Position numbers and translations under genes: made by a program. 64,000 bases of DNA, taken from NCBI GenBank assembly GCA_000209465.1, contig GL890583.1:619343-683342 (forward strand), written 5' to 3'. The notes beneath the pieces were generated by a model. It was given only the letters and a program-made list of their open reading frames with translations. It was not told the DNA's origin and made no database searches. Below, one piece after another: positions 1 through 9,475 of this stretch. The first letter of the stretch is position 1, and each line of letters starts with the position of its first letter. Origin of the DNA: Lachnospiraceae oral taxon 107 str. F0167. GTDB lineage: Bacteria > Bacillota > Clostridia > Lachnospirales > Lachnospiraceae.

Positions 1-582
1 TCTGATCAAAGGTTTATTAAAGTTTCCTATATCTCCCGAAAATACGATTTTTCTTCTCTCATTGCCCTCTTTAAGCCATACCTCTATAGATGCCGAACCA
101 AGAATATGCCCCGCATCTATAAATCTTATACTTATATTTTCATCAATATCTATTTTCTGATTATAGTCGACACCTCTAAAGAGCTTTATACTCTCTTCAA
201 CATCAGCCATCTCATAGATAGGCACCTCTTTTTGTCTGCCGGCTCTTTCAGCCTTTCTGTTTCTCCATTTTATTTCCTCAGCCTGTATATGCGCACAATC
301 TCTAAGCATTATTTTACAAAGCTCCATTGTTGCGTTTGAAGAATAAATCTCTCCCTTAAAACCTCTTGCCACAAGCTGTGGTATCATTCCGGTATGATCA
401 ATATGAGCATGTGTCACAAAAAGATAATCTATCTGTGCCGGCGGTACGGGGAGCGGTGCATTCTCATACACATTTATTCCCTGTTCCATACCATAGTCTA
501 CCAAAAACTTCTTATCCCCAACCTCTACATAATGGCAACTTCCTGTAACCTCATGGTCCGCACCAATAAATTCTAGTTTCAT
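1..582 (-). CDS. MBL-fold metallo-hydrolase, beta-CASP/RNA-processing type (3' part cut by window edge)
   Basis: The first 194 residues of a gene that runs off the left edge are visible. The zinc-binding signature THAHIDH is at residues 57-63, a second metal-site stretch AGHILGS is near residue 162, and SGDIGN is near residue 185. This pattern fits the metallo-beta-lactamase fold of the YSH1/CPSF-like beta-CASP family, which in bacteria contains nucleases and other hydrolases. The ATG at 582 is chosen because GGGGAAG precedes it at good spacing. A strong promoter lies about 65 bases upstream. The family is clear, but substrate and the C-terminal beta-CASP motifs cannot be judged because that part is missing. 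Confidence 0.85.
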   Translation of the reverse strand, partial: MKLEFIGADHEVTGSCHYVEVGDKKFLVDYGMEQGINVYENAPLPVPPAQIDYLFVTHAHIDHTGMIPQLVARGFKGEIYSSNATMELCKIMLRDCAHIQAEEIKWRNRKAERAGRQKEVPIYEMADVEESIKLFRGVDYNQKIDIDENISIRFIDAGHILGSASIEVWLKEGNERRKIVFSGDIGNFNKPLIR

Positions 583-618
583 ATCTTCCCCTTCACACTT
601 AATCCGGCAAGCCGGTGA

Positions 619-661
619 TTATAAAAGTTATACGAGCCTAACTTTATTATAACTTTTATAA
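619..661. repeat. Perfect 13-bp inverted repeat over the promoter of the MBL gene
   Basis: TTATAAAAGTTAT at 619-631 is the exact reverse complement of ATAACTTTTATAA at 649-661, with a 17-base spacer. The right arm overlaps the -10 box and spacer of the minus-strand promoter, and the left arm lies just after the expected transcription start. This position fits a repressor operator or a leader hairpin. No regulator is identified. Confidence 0.6.
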
Positions 662-675
662 TTATTTTTAGTCAA
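646..675 (-). promoter_or_regulatory. SigmaA-type promoter for the MBL-fold gene
   Basis: Read on the minus strand, TTGACT at 675-670 is followed after 18 bases by a perfect TATAAT at 651-646. The start of transcription would be near 639, giving a leader of about 57 bases. Confidence 0.75.
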
Positions 676-756
676 CTTTAAAATTATTATACGACAATAT
701 TTGTTTATAATCCATACTGTTATACAATACTTAAAATATGTAAGTGGAATATATAA

Positions 757-1773
757 TCATTTTTTCATTATTTCTTCAAGACTTGGTTTTCTTTTTCTTC
801 TGGTTATCTCAAAAAGACACAGCTTTGTAATATCTATTGCTACAGTATTAAGTCTGTCCTCTTTTAGATACTCCTTCATTGTATGATAAATCAAATCTAT
901 CTCTGATTTATCGGTAGTGTTTATCAAATCAATAATAATAATGCCTGAAATATTTCTCAGTCTGAGCTGCCTTGCCGTTTCCTTTATCGCCTCAAGATTG
1001 GTGTTAAGCTTTACTATATTTGCATCTTTTTTTTGAACATTTTTTCCGGTATTTACATCAACCACCGTCAATGCTTCCATTGATTCTATATAAAGATAAC
1101 CTCCATCCTTTAACCATGCCTTTTTGCTTAACAATTCACCAAAAAGAGTATCTATTGAATACAGCTTATTTAGGCTTATCATACTGTCCTCATAAAGTCT
1201 TACTCTCTTTAAGAGCTTCTTATTATTCTCAGAAAAGAACTCAACTATCCCTTCATAAACTTCTGCAATATCAGTAACTATATCAAACTTACAATATTTT
1301 AATCTGTCTTTTATGATATCAATGTAATCCTGTGAACCTGCATAGAGCATACTCGGAGCCTTTATATAGTTTTTCTTTGCCATTATTTTATCCGATATTT
1401 CACTTTCAATACCGGATAAATTGGCGGTCGAACCGGGTAGTTTGTTCTTTATAGGAAGTTTTGAAATCTTTATTAAAATATCATCTCCCTCATATAATTT
1501 ACTATGCTCTTTTTCATCAGCAAATATCAAATACTTTAATTCAGCCATATCAAAATACACCATTTGACGCTCAGAATTAAACTCTATCTCTACAAAGGCG
1601 GCATTTATATTTGTAGCTATTTTTTTTACTTTACCTATATGAATACTGCCCAGTAAAGAATTTTCCTCGATATATTCTATTTCATTCGGCTTATTGTTTT
1701 CATAGGATATTGCAAAAAGTTTATTTTTATACCTTGTAATTAAAAGCTTAGATAATTTCACAGCCGTACTCAT
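757..1773 (-). CDS. rng: Ribonuclease E/G family protein (short form)
   Basis: This is an RNase E/G-type endoribonuclease, which cuts single-stranded RNA during rRNA maturation and mRNA decay. An S1-like region spans about residues 35-125. The two catalytic aspartates appear as D239 (in VVDVNTG) and D282 (in IIIDLI), 43 residues apart as in RNase E (D303/D346). The conserved stretch LNTNLEAIKETARQLRLR lies between them. At 338 residues it ends soon after the DNase-like domain and lacks the zinc-link cysteines and C-terminal region of E. coli RNase G (about 489 residues), so it is a compact clostridial form. Its start overlaps the end of the TIGR03936 gene by 26 bases, so the two are probably cotranscribed. 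An SD (GGAGGGG) precedes the ATG. Confidence 0.85.
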   Translation of the reverse strand: MSTAVKLSKLLITRYKNKLFAISYENNKPNEIEYIEENSLLGSIHIGKVKKIATNINAAFVEIEFNSERQMVYFDMAELKYLIFADEKEHSKLYEGDDILIKISKLPIKNKLPGSTANLSGIESEISDKIMAKKNYIKAPSMLYAGSQDYIDIIKDRLKYCKFDIVTDIAEVYEGIVEFFSENNKKLLKRVRLYEDSMISLNKLYSIDTLFGELLSKKAWLKDGGYLYIESMEALTVVDVNTGKNVQKKDANIVKLNTNLEAIKETARQLRLRNISGIIIIDLINTTDKSEIDLIYHTMKEYLKEDRLNTVAIDITKLCLFEITRRKRKPSLEEIMKK

Positions 1774-2473
1774 CCAGAGACTTCCCCTCCTCAGTATACA
1801 TATCTAATCTGTATAAATAATACTCATTCTTTTTTGCAGCCGTCAAACCCTCTTCATATAAAAAATCCATTACGGCTGCCGGCTTTATATTATTTGTGCT
1901 TCCCTGTGATAGATGCATAAATACACCATTTTCTATAACTTCAAGCTTATATATATATGGCTTTATATCTATAACCGATGTGGTTTCAACCTCTACAAAT
2001 TTTCCATACTGATTTTTCTTTTTCTTTTTAGAAACTTTTGTAAGCAAAATAGACTCTTTTGACATCAGCTTATCAATGGCTGATTTTATATCATTTTCAC
2101 TTACCTCTGATTTAAACTCAGCCTTAAAATCAGCCGTATCCATAAGTGCCATTGCAGGCTTTGAATTATCCGGTATCTGCAAAAATTTTGTGACCTTCAT
2201 TCCCGTGCACATCATATCATTAAGCCTTTTTATAGCTTCCTTTGAGGAAATATGGCTGCCTTCTTTAAGTTCTATATCCATATATTCACCAAGCCCGGAT
2301 ACTCCCATACTTAAGGGAGCACCAAAGGACATTATCTGATGAGGTGAAAATCCCTCGCTGTATTTTATCGGAATATCTGCTCTTCGCATAGCTTTTTGAA
2401 AATATCTCATCAAATCAAGATGTCCGATAAAACGCATCTGTTCCGTCTTTTCAAACTTAATTCTCACCTTCAA
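1748..2473 (-). CDS. TIGR03936 / DUF2344 radical-SAM-associated protein
   Basis: A 241-residue protein with the typical N-terminus KVRIKFEKTEQMRFIGHLD and the block YSEGFSPHQIMSFGAPLSMG, matching DUF2344 (TIGR03936). The family is nearly always encoded next to, or fused with, the TIGR03960 radical-SAM enzyme, as here, but its biochemical role is not established. A TTG start at 2473 is preferred: GGAGGTG lies six bases upstream, inside the end of the preceding gene. Longer ATG starts would swallow this SD and extend far into that gene. It overlaps the upstream gene by 17 bases, suggesting translational coupling. Confidence 0.85.
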   Translation of the reverse strand: MKVRIKFEKTEQMRFIGHLDLMRYFQKAMRRADIPIKYSEGFSPHQIMSFGAPLSMGVSGLGEYMDIELKEGSHISSKEAIKRLNDMMCTGMKVTKFLQIPDNSKPAMALMDTADFKAEFKSEVSENDIKSAIDKLMSKESILLTKVSKKKKKNQYGKFVEVETTSVIDIKPYIYKLEVIENGVFMHLSQGSTNNIKPAAVMDFLYEEGLTAAKKNEYYLYRLDMYTEEGKSLDEYGCEII

Positions 2474-4322
2474 AGCAAACACCTCCATTATATTTCCTTG
2501 CACCGCATCCAAGACATTGCTGTCTGCAGTTTGGCGAAATCTTATCTTCATGTGCGGTTTTCCATTCTCTGATAAGAAAGTTCTTTGTTACTCCCGAGTC
2601 AATAAAATCCCATGGGAATATCTCATCAATATCTCGCTCTCTCAAAGTATAAAAGGTCGGATCTATACCGCTTTGCTCATATGCCTTCTGCCAGTATTCA
2701 ATATTAAACTGATCAGACCATGAATCATATAGAGCACCGTTTTTATATGCATTTACTATTACATCCGCAATTTTTCTGTCACCTCTTGCCATAAGCCCCT
2801 CAAGTAAGGTGACCTCTGCATCATGATATTGATATTTCATACTTTTTTGATTCAGCTGCTCTCTAAATGTATCCTTTACAAGATGCGCTCTTCTTAGATA
2901 CTCCTCCTCCGTTTCCATCTTTGCCCATTGGAACGGAGTAAAAGGCTTCGGTACAAAAAATGATGAACTTGCCGTAATAGACACCTTGCCTATCCTTTCA
3001 TCCTTAGGTATAGAATAATAGTTCTCCGCTATTTTCTCACAAAGAAGAGGTATTCCCTTAATATCATCATCCTTTTCTGTAGGAAGTCCCAGCATAAAAT
3101 AAAGCTTTACCTTATTCCATCCTCCCTTAAACGCCTCCATCGAGCCGTCAAGAATATCTTCCTCGGTAATTCCCTTATTTATTACATCCCTAAGTCTTTG
3201 TGTACCCGCCTCAGGGGCAAAGGTCAGAGAACTTTTTTTCACATCCTGAACCTTACTCATTACATCCAGTGAAAATGCATCTATTCTAAGAGAAGGAAGT
3301 GAGATATTGATTCCTCTGTCCTTAGTATATTCAAGCAGGAAATCAAGCAATTTATCCAACTGACTGTAATCACTTGAGCTTAAAGAACTGAGTGATATCT
3401 CCTCTGCTCCGGTGATATCAAGCATGGTTTTAGCATAATTTATAAGATACTCAAGTGAATGTTCTCTCTGAGGTCTATACACATTTCCCGCCTGGCAAAA
3501 TCTGCAACCTCTTATACATCCTCTCATTATCTCAAGTACCACTCTATCCTGAGTAATCTTAATAAAGGGTACTACAGGTTTTGAAAGATAGGAAACTGTA
3601 TCCAGATTTTGTACCACCACTCTGTGCACAACATCCGGTACATTTTCATACTTCGGTGTGAATAATTTTATTGTACCGTCATCTTTATAACTTACATCAT
3701 AAAACTGCGGTATATACATACCGTCAAGATTTGATACCTTTAGTAAAAATTCATGTTTTGAAAGTTCATTCTTCTTACATTCCTTGTATAAATCAAGCAA
3801 TTCATCATATACCACTTCACCCTCTCCGATATAAAATATATCAAAGAAATCAGCCAAAGGTTCGGGATTGTATGAACAAGGACCGCCACCTATTACTATA
3901 GGATATTCCTCTCCTCTATCCTTTGCATATATCGGAATATGTGAAAGCTCCAGTATTTGCAATATATTTGTATAACACATCTCATATTGGAGAGTGATGC
4001 CTAAAAAGTTTGCATCCTTTACATTCTCCTGACTTTCCAGACTGAAAAGAGGTATGTTCTTTTCTCTCATTATTTTATCCAAATCCATCCATGGGGAAAA
4101 AAGTCTTTCACAAAATGTATCTTCTCTTCTATTTAACATATCATAAAGTATCTGCATACCTATATGACTCATCCCTATTTCATAAACATCGGGAAAGCAC
4201 ATAACAAATCTGATATCTATATCCTCTATCTTTTTATCTCTTGAATTTAACTCACCGCCTATATATCTTGCCGGTTTGTCTACGCTAAGCAGTATATCAT
4301 CGCTTAGTGCCAATTTTCTCAT
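2457..4322 (-). CDS. TIGR03960 B12-binding radical SAM protein
   Basis: A 621-residue radical-SAM enzyme. The N-terminal half (about residues 20-190) resembles a B12-binding-like fold with a GGGPCSYNPEP stretch. The SAM cluster motif CxxxCxxC is at C269, C273 and C276. The C-terminus has a further cysteine-rich tail (NCRQQCLGCG near residue 600) that could bind another cluster or metal. Family TIGR03960 is widespread in Clostridia, and its substrate is unknown. An SD (AGAGGAA) lies before the ATG. It forms an operon with the DUF2344 and RNase E/G genes downstream. Confidence 0.9.
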   Translation of the reverse strand: MRKLALSDDILLSVDKPARYIGGELNSRDKKIEDIDIRFVMCFPDVYEIGMSHIGMQILYDMLNRREDTFCERLFSPWMDLDKIMREKNIPLFSLESQENVKDANFLGITLQYEMCYTNILQILELSHIPIYAKDRGEEYPIVIGGGPCSYNPEPLADFFDIFYIGEGEVVYDELLDLYKECKKNELSKHEFLLKVSNLDGMYIPQFYDVSYKDDGTIKLFTPKYENVPDVVHRVVVQNLDTVSYLSKPVVPFIKITQDRVVLEIMRGCIRGCRFCQAGNVYRPQREHSLEYLINYAKTMLDITGAEEISLSSLSSSDYSQLDKLLDFLLEYTKDRGINISLPSLRIDAFSLDVMSKVQDVKKSSLTFAPEAGTQRLRDVINKGITEEDILDGSMEAFKGGWNKVKLYFMLGLPTEKDDDIKGIPLLCEKIAENYYSIPKDERIGKVSITASSSFFVPKPFTPFQWAKMETEEEYLRRAHLVKDTFREQLNQKSMKYQYHDAEVTLLEGLMARGDRKIADVIVNAYKNGALYDSWSDQFNIEYWQKAYEQSGIDPTFYTLRERDIDEIFPWDFIDSGVTKNFLIREWKTAHEDKISPNCRQQCLGCGARKYNGGVCFEGEN

Positions 4323-4336
4323 ATATTCCTCTTTCT

Positions 4337-6067
4337 TTATACCGCATTGTTTAAATCATAATAAAAGCCCTTCATTTCCATAAGCTCCTTATGATTTCCC
4401 TGCTCTATTATATGTCCGTCTTTAAGTACAAGTATCATATCAGCATTTTTTATGGTTGAAAGTCTGTGTGCTACCACAAAGCTTGTTCTTCCTGTCATCA
4501 TTTTATCAAACGCCTTACTTATTCTTGCCTCGGTCATTGTATCAATACTTGATGTAGCCTCATCAAGTATCAGCATTGGCGGAAGTACAAGCATTATTCT
4601 TGCAATGCATAAAAGCTGCCTTTGTCCTGCCGACAGATTTTCTCCACCTTCACTGACTATGGTATCATAACCTTTAGGTAATCTTTTTATAAAGCCGTCC
4701 GCATAACTTTCTTTTGCTGCGGCAACTATCTCCTCAAAGTCCGCATCAGGTTTGCCGAAAGCAATATTATCTCTGACAGAGGCGTTTTTAAGCCAAGTTT
4801 CCTGCAATACCATGCCGAAATTTTCTCTTATAGACTTCCTTGTTATATCATTTATATTTTTTCCTTCAATTCTTATACTTCCGCTGTCGATATCGTAAAA
4901 ACGCATCAAAAGATTTATTATAGTGGACTTTCCGCTGCCTGTAGGCCCCACTATTGCAATTCTCTGTCCTGCTTTTACATTTAGATTCAGATTCTCAATA
5001 AGTTTTTTTGACTTATCATAGGAGAAATAGACATGTTCCATTTCCACATTTCCGTCTACATCACTTATTATATTATTTACATCCTTATCAGGAAGAATCT
5101 CCTCCTCATCAATAAGTGTAAAAACTCTGGCTGCACAGGCAAATGAGTTTTGAAGTTCAGTCACTACTCCGGATATCTCATTAAAGGGTTTTGTATACTG
5201 TGTGGCATAGCTGAGTACTGATGTAAGCTGCCCTACACTCATTTTACCGGTAATAGCAAGCAATGCACCTGAAATAGCAACCCCTGCATATACAAGTGAA
5301 TTTACAAATCTTGTAGCCGGAAAGGCTATAGCTGAGATAAATATTGCATTCTGACTTGCCACTCTTAGCTCTTCATCTGATTCTTTAAACTCTTCCTTTA
5401 TACTGTTCTCCATATTAAAGTTTTTTACAGTAGAAAGCCCTGCAATCATTTCATCCACAATTCCTGTCATTTTCGCTCTTTTTTCAGATTGTGACTTAAA
5501 ATGTTTATAGGTATTTTTTGCAATAAAACCTGCAACAAGCATTGCAATAGGTGTAACCAAGAGCACCACCAAAGTAACATACACATTTATAGTAAACAAT
5601 ATAATTATAGTAAGTATTATAGTAAGGATTCCTGTAAAAAACTGTGCAAATCCCATCAAAAGACCTTCCGAAAACTGATCTACATCATTTATAATCCTGT
5701 TTATAATCTCACCATGACTTGTAGAATCCACATAGGATATAGGAAGCTTCATTATTTTTTTGAAAGCCTGATTTCTTATATCCCTTACCATATGATATGC
5801 TACTCCGTTATTTATTGCAGTCATACACCATTGTGAAAGGGAAGTTACAAATATCATTATAATCATGGTTATTATAACTTTGGTAAGCCTTATAAAATCC
5901 ACATTACCTTTTGATATAACAGTATCTACCGCCCTACCTGTAAGTATCGGCAGATAAAGTGTTGTAAGTACAATTACCACAGCCAGTAATAAACTTATAA
6001 ACATCCTGAATCTATATGGAAACAGAAGATTCAAAATTCTTTTCAATGTATTTTTATTATTTTTCAT
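4337..6067 (-). CDS. ABC exporter half-transporter, catalytic partner
   Basis: A 576-residue type IV ABC exporter half with six membrane helices (about residues 1-300) followed by a nucleotide-binding domain. Walker A is GPTGSGKST. Walker B ends LILDEATSS with the catalytic glutamate, and the switch histidine is present (AHRLSTI). The signature is LSAGQ rather than LSGGQ. Its start overlaps the partner half by 11 bases. The partner has a degenerate ATP site and a normal signature, so the two probably form a heterodimer with one full and one weak ATP site, like BmrCD-type multidrug exporters. The substrate cannot be told. GGAGGATT precedes the ATG. Confidence 0.88.
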   Translation of the reverse strand: MKNNKNTLKRILNLLFPYRFRMFISLLLAVVIVLTTLYLPILTGRAVDTVISKGNVDFIRLTKVIITMIIMIFVTSLSQWCMTAINNGVAYHMVRDIRNQAFKKIMKLPISYVDSTSHGEIINRIINDVDQFSEGLLMGFAQFFTGILTIILTIIILFTINVYVTLVVLLVTPIAMLVAGFIAKNTYKHFKSQSEKRAKMTGIVDEMIAGLSTVKNFNMENSIKEEFKESDEELRVASQNAIFISAIAFPATRFVNSLVYAGVAISGALLAITGKMSVGQLTSVLSYATQYTKPFNEISGVVTELQNSFACAARVFTLIDEEEILPDKDVNNIISDVDGNVEMEHVYFSYDKSKKLIENLNLNVKAGQRIAIVGPTGSGKSTIINLLMRFYDIDSGSIRIEGKNINDITRKSIRENFGMVLQETWLKNASVRDNIAFGKPDADFEEIVAAAKESYADGFIKRLPKGYDTIVSEGGENLSAGQRQLLCIARIMLVLPPMLILDEATSSIDTMTEARISKAFDKMMTGRTSFVVAHRLSTIKNADMILVLKDGHIIEQGNHKELMEMKGFYYDLNNAV

Positions 6068-7793
6068 TTGAATCCTCCTCCGACATAATCTGTGAATTAT
6101 ATATCTCCCTGTATATTGGATTAGACTCTAAAAGCTTATCATGAGTACCGATACCTACTATTTTTCCGTCATCCAGTACAATTATCCTGTCTGCATTTTT
6201 TATAGATACTATTCTTTGGCTTACAATCAATGTTGTAATATTTTTTATCTGTTTTATTGCCTTTCTGAGTCTTGAGTCGGTAGCATAATCCAGTGCGGAT
6301 GATGAATCATCAAGTATCAGTATTCCGGCTTTTTTAACCAAGCTTCTTGCAATTGAAAGTCTTTGTTTTTGTCCTCCCGAGAAATTATTACCATACATTG
6401 CAACCTCGGAATTAAGCTTATTTTCTTTGGAATTTATAACATCCACAGCCTGTGCGATAGTCGCAGCTTCATATAATTCCTGCTCGGATGCATTATTATC
6501 TCCCCAGAGCAGATTACTTTTTATATCACCTCGAAACAGTCTTGATTTTTGTTCCACCAAAGCTATATTTTCTCTTATAGACTCAAGGCTGTACTCCTTA
6601 ATATCCTTTCCCGCAAGTTTTATTTTTCCTCTGCTGATATCATAAAATCTTGGAATAAGATTTATAAGTGAACTCTTACCTGAGCCCGTACCTCCTATAA
6701 TACCTATCGTTTCTCCTTTTTTTATACAAAAGCTTATATCTGAAAGTGCTTCCTGCTTTGCCTTAGGATAAGCAAAGCCGACATCTTCAAATGATATAAT
6801 ATCTCCCTCAAAATTATTTATTTCAAGTTTTAATTTTCCGCCTTTTATAGATGATTTTATATCAAATATCTCATTTATTCTCTTTGCACAGGCACTTGCT
6901 TTTGCTAAAAGGATTATAAGATTTGCAAGCTTTACAAGCTCCACCAAAATCTGTGACATATAATTTATAAGAGCGACTACCTGACCTGTACTTAAGTTTC
7001 CTATATTTACCTGTATTGCACCTGCCTGCAATATAGCGACTATACCAAGATTTACAACCACATATGTAAGAGGGTTTAAGAGTGCCGATATATTTCCAAC
7101 CATTACTTGATCATTATACAAATCCTTTGTAGCGTCATTATACTCTGATACTTCACCTTCTTCCTTTGAAAAAGCACGAATAACCCTGATGCCTGAAAGA
7201 TTCTCTCCCGTTTTTCCAAGCACCTTATCAAGTTTTCGTTGTACATTTCTATATAGACCGATGCTTTTAGACATTATAACAGACACTATTATCGCTAAAA
7301 TCACTATAACGGTAAATGCAATTATTGACATTTTAGCATCAATATTAAAGGACATTATAAATGCCCCTGCCACTATAAACGGAGATCTGAGAACCAATCT
7401 GAAAAATCTGTTTACACCGTTTTGTACCTGATCACTGTCATTTGTCACTCTGGTTACCAAAGTATCTCTTCCAAGTATATCAGTTTCTGCATGTGAAAAG
7501 CTCAAAATATGAGCAAATAGATCATCCCTGAGTTTTGTTCCAAAGCCTGTAGCAGCCTTTGCACTGAAATACTGAGCAACAATGGCTGATGAAAGTCCTA
7601 TAACAGCCAGACTTACCAGCAAAATACCCATCTTTATAATATATTCGGAATCTTTGTTTGCAATGCCGACATCTATGATTTTTGCTATTACAAGCGGAAC
7701 CAAAAGTTCAAATGCCGCCTCTAAAAATTTAAATAATGGAGCAAGAACCGACTCCTTTTTATAATCTTTTAAATATCTGACTAATCTTAGCAT
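6057..7793 (-). CDS. ABC exporter half-transporter, degenerate-site partner
   Basis: A 578-residue ABC exporter half: transmembrane domain about residues 1-310, then a nucleotide-binding domain with GGTGSGKSS and a normal FSGGQKQR signature. Walker B ends LILDDSSSALD, so the catalytic glutamate is aspartate. The switch histidine is replaced by glutamine (SQRIVSI). These two changes mark the non-catalytic site of heterodimeric exporters. The partner is the next gene downstream, with an 11-base overlap. GGAGGAG precedes the ATG. Likely role is drug or lipid export, but the substrate is unknown. Confidence 0.88.
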   Translation of the reverse strand: MLRLVRYLKDYKKESVLAPLFKFLEAAFELLVPLVIAKIIDVGIANKDSEYIIKMGILLVSLAVIGLSSAIVAQYFSAKAATGFGTKLRDDLFAHILSFSHAETDILGRDTLVTRVTNDSDQVQNGVNRFFRLVLRSPFIVAGAFIMSFNIDAKMSIIAFTVIVILAIIVSVIMSKSIGLYRNVQRKLDKVLGKTGENLSGIRVIRAFSKEEGEVSEYNDATKDLYNDQVMVGNISALLNPLTYVVVNLGIVAILQAGAIQVNIGNLSTGQVVALINYMSQILVELVKLANLIILLAKASACAKRINEIFDIKSSIKGGKLKLEINNFEGDIISFEDVGFAYPKAKQEALSDISFCIKKGETIGIIGGTGSGKSSLINLIPRFYDISRGKIKLAGKDIKEYSLESIRENIALVEQKSRLFRGDIKSNLLWGDNNASEQELYEAATIAQAVDVINSKENKLNSEVAMYGNNFSGGQKQRLSIARSLVKKAGILILDDSSSALDYATDSRLRKAIKQIKNITTLIVSQRIVSIKNADRIIVLDDGKIVGIGTHDKLLESNPIYREIYNSQIMSEEDSNEK

Positions 7794-7856
7794 ACTCCTC
7801 CTATCAGTCTATATACAATTTATTTATGATAATTCTTTTTTACCCGAATGTCAAAG

Positions 7857-7902
7857 AAAAAGGCATATATTTATAATGAAAAGCTCATAATAAATATATG
7901 CC
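7857..7902 (-). terminator. Rho-independent terminator after uppP
   Basis: GGCATATATTTAT (7862-7874) pairs with ATAAATATATGCC (7890-7902) over 13 bp with a 15-base loop. On the minus strand it is followed by five T. It sits just after the uppP stop. Confidence 0.7.
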
Positions 7903-7934
7903 CTGATTTTAAGATAAAAGTCAAAGTGTTTATT

Positions 7935-8774
7935 TTACTTCATACTCATCAAAGATGATACAAGATACCAAACCACTATTATAATACCAAGTCCAATTCT
8001 ATAATAACCGAAGAATTTAAAATCATTTTTCTTTACCCAGTTTAATAAAAAGCTTATAGAAAAAAGTGATACAAAAAAGGCAACACTCATTCCAATTATC
8101 AGATATAACACCTCTACAGCAGTATAGTGGAAACCGAACTTTACAAGTTTTAAAAGGCTTGCTCCAAACATTATAGGAATACTCAGGAAAAAGGAAAACT
8201 CAGCCGATACGGATCTGGTCGCCCCCAAAATCATACCGCCTATAATGGTTGCACCGGATCTGGATGTACCCGGTATCAATGCAAGCACCTGGAAAAATCC
8301 GATAAATAATGCGGTCTGATAGTCTATTGAATGTATACTTCTGATACTATACACCCTGTTTTTATTGGAATTTTCTATCATAATAAATAATATACCGTAA
8401 ATAATAAGAGCCATGGAGATAACAAAACCGTTACGCAGATGTTCCTCCACCCATTTATCTATTAACAGACCAAGCATAGCCGCCGGAATACATGCCACAA
8501 TTATTTTTTTCCAAAGTTCAATGGTAAGATACATCTTTTTGGTATTAATGCCCTTGCTGAAAGGATTAAGCTTTTTAAAATACAATACAACCACGGCTAA
8601 AATAGCTCCAAGCTGTATTACAACTTCAAACATAGCCTTAAATTCCTCACCGGCATTAAGCATAAACAACTGCTCAACCAGAATAATATGTCCTGTGGAG
8701 CTTATTGGTAGCCATTCTGTTATACCCTCTACAATACCGATAATTATGACCTTTAGTATTTCTAGTATACTCAT
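7935..8774 (-). CDS. uppP: Undecaprenyl-diphosphatase
   Basis: UppP (BacA) dephosphorylates undecaprenyl diphosphate at the membrane to recycle the lipid carrier for cell-wall synthesis, and overproduction gives bacitracin resistance. The two family signatures are present: EGITEWLPISSTGH at residues 16-29 and PGTSRSGATI near residue 170. The protein is strongly hydrophobic with about eight membrane segments. The start at 8774 (MSILEI) is preferred because GGAAG precedes it and it gives the usual 279 residues. A longer reading would run into ung. It lies 23 bases after ung and is probably cotranscribed with it. Confidence 0.92.
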   Translation of the reverse strand: MSILEILKVIIIGIVEGITEWLPISSTGHIILVEQLFMLNAGEEFKAMFEVVIQLGAILAVVVLYFKKLNPFSKGINTKKMYLTIELWKKIIVACIPAAMLGLLIDKWVEEHLRNGFVISMALIIYGILFIMIENSNKNRVYSIRSIHSIDYQTALFIGFFQVLALIPGTSRSGATIIGGMILGATRSVSAEFSFFLSIPIMFGASLLKLVKFGFHYTAVEVLYLIIGMSVAFFVSLFSISFLLNWVKKNDFKFFGYYRIGLGIIIVVWYLVSSLMSMK

Positions 8775-8797
8775 ACTGATTCTTCCTACCTTATCTT

Positions 8798-9475
8798 CTA
8801 AATATTTTCTATCTGCCAATCAATGGGAGATATATTGTTTTTAATCAAAAATTCATTTGCCTTTGAAAAATGTTTACAACCGAAAAATCCTCTATATGCC
8901 GAAAGTGGGCTTGGATGCACCGTCTTTAATACCAAATGCTTAGGATTATTTAACATCTTTGACTTTGATATGGCTGCACTGCCCCATAACATAAAAACTA
9001 TAGGTCTATCTGTATCATTTATTATTTTTATGATGGCATCGGTAAAGTTTTCCCAACCCTTCCCCTGATGCGAAAAAGCCTTATGCGCTCTTACGGTCAA
9101 TATCGTATTTAATAAAAATACACCCTGGTTTGTCCATTTTAAAAGATTTCCGTTATTAGGTATATATGTACCCACATCATCCTGAAGTTCCTTATAAATA
9201 TTTACAAGGGATGGCGGAATCCTTTTTTGCGACGGCGGAACAGAAAAAGATAAACCATGGGCTTGATTATCACCATGATACGGATCCTGTCCCAAAATCA
9301 CTACCTTTATATCCGATAAAGCTGTAAGATGTAAAGCTTCAAATATCTTATCTGCGGGAGGGTATATAGTATACTTGCCGTACTCTTCTTTTACAAACTC
9401 ATATAAGCTCCTATAATAAGCTTTTTTAAACTCGCCACTAAGTACTTCTTTCCACTCCCCGGTTAATTCACTCAT
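8798..9475 (-). CDS. ung: Uracil-DNA glycosylase (family 1)
   Basis: Ung removes uracil from DNA in base-excision repair. The catalytic water-activating loop GQDPYHG is at residues 62-68 (D64). The leucine loop HPSPLSAYRGFFG is near residue 190, containing the catalytic histidine. Length is 225 residues, normal for the family. AGGGG precedes the ATG. It is the first gene of a two-gene unit with uppP. Confidence 0.95.
   Translation of the reverse strand: MSELTGEWKEVLSGEFKKAYYRSLYEFVKEEYGKYTIYPPADKIFEALHLTALSDIKVVILGQDPYHGDNQAHGLSFSVPPSQKRIPPSLVNIYKELQDDVGTYIPNNGNLLKWTNQGVFLLNTILTVRAHKAFSHQGKGWENFTDAIIKIINDTDRPIVFMLWGSAAISKSKMLNNPKHLVLKTVHPSPLSAYRGFFGCKHFSKANEFLIKNNISPIDWQIENI

Noticed and set aside
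2076-2339. Plus-strand ORFs opposite the radical-SAM, ABC, etf and alaS genes
   Set aside because: They lack SD sites and family motifs and lie wholly inside well-supported minus-strand genes.
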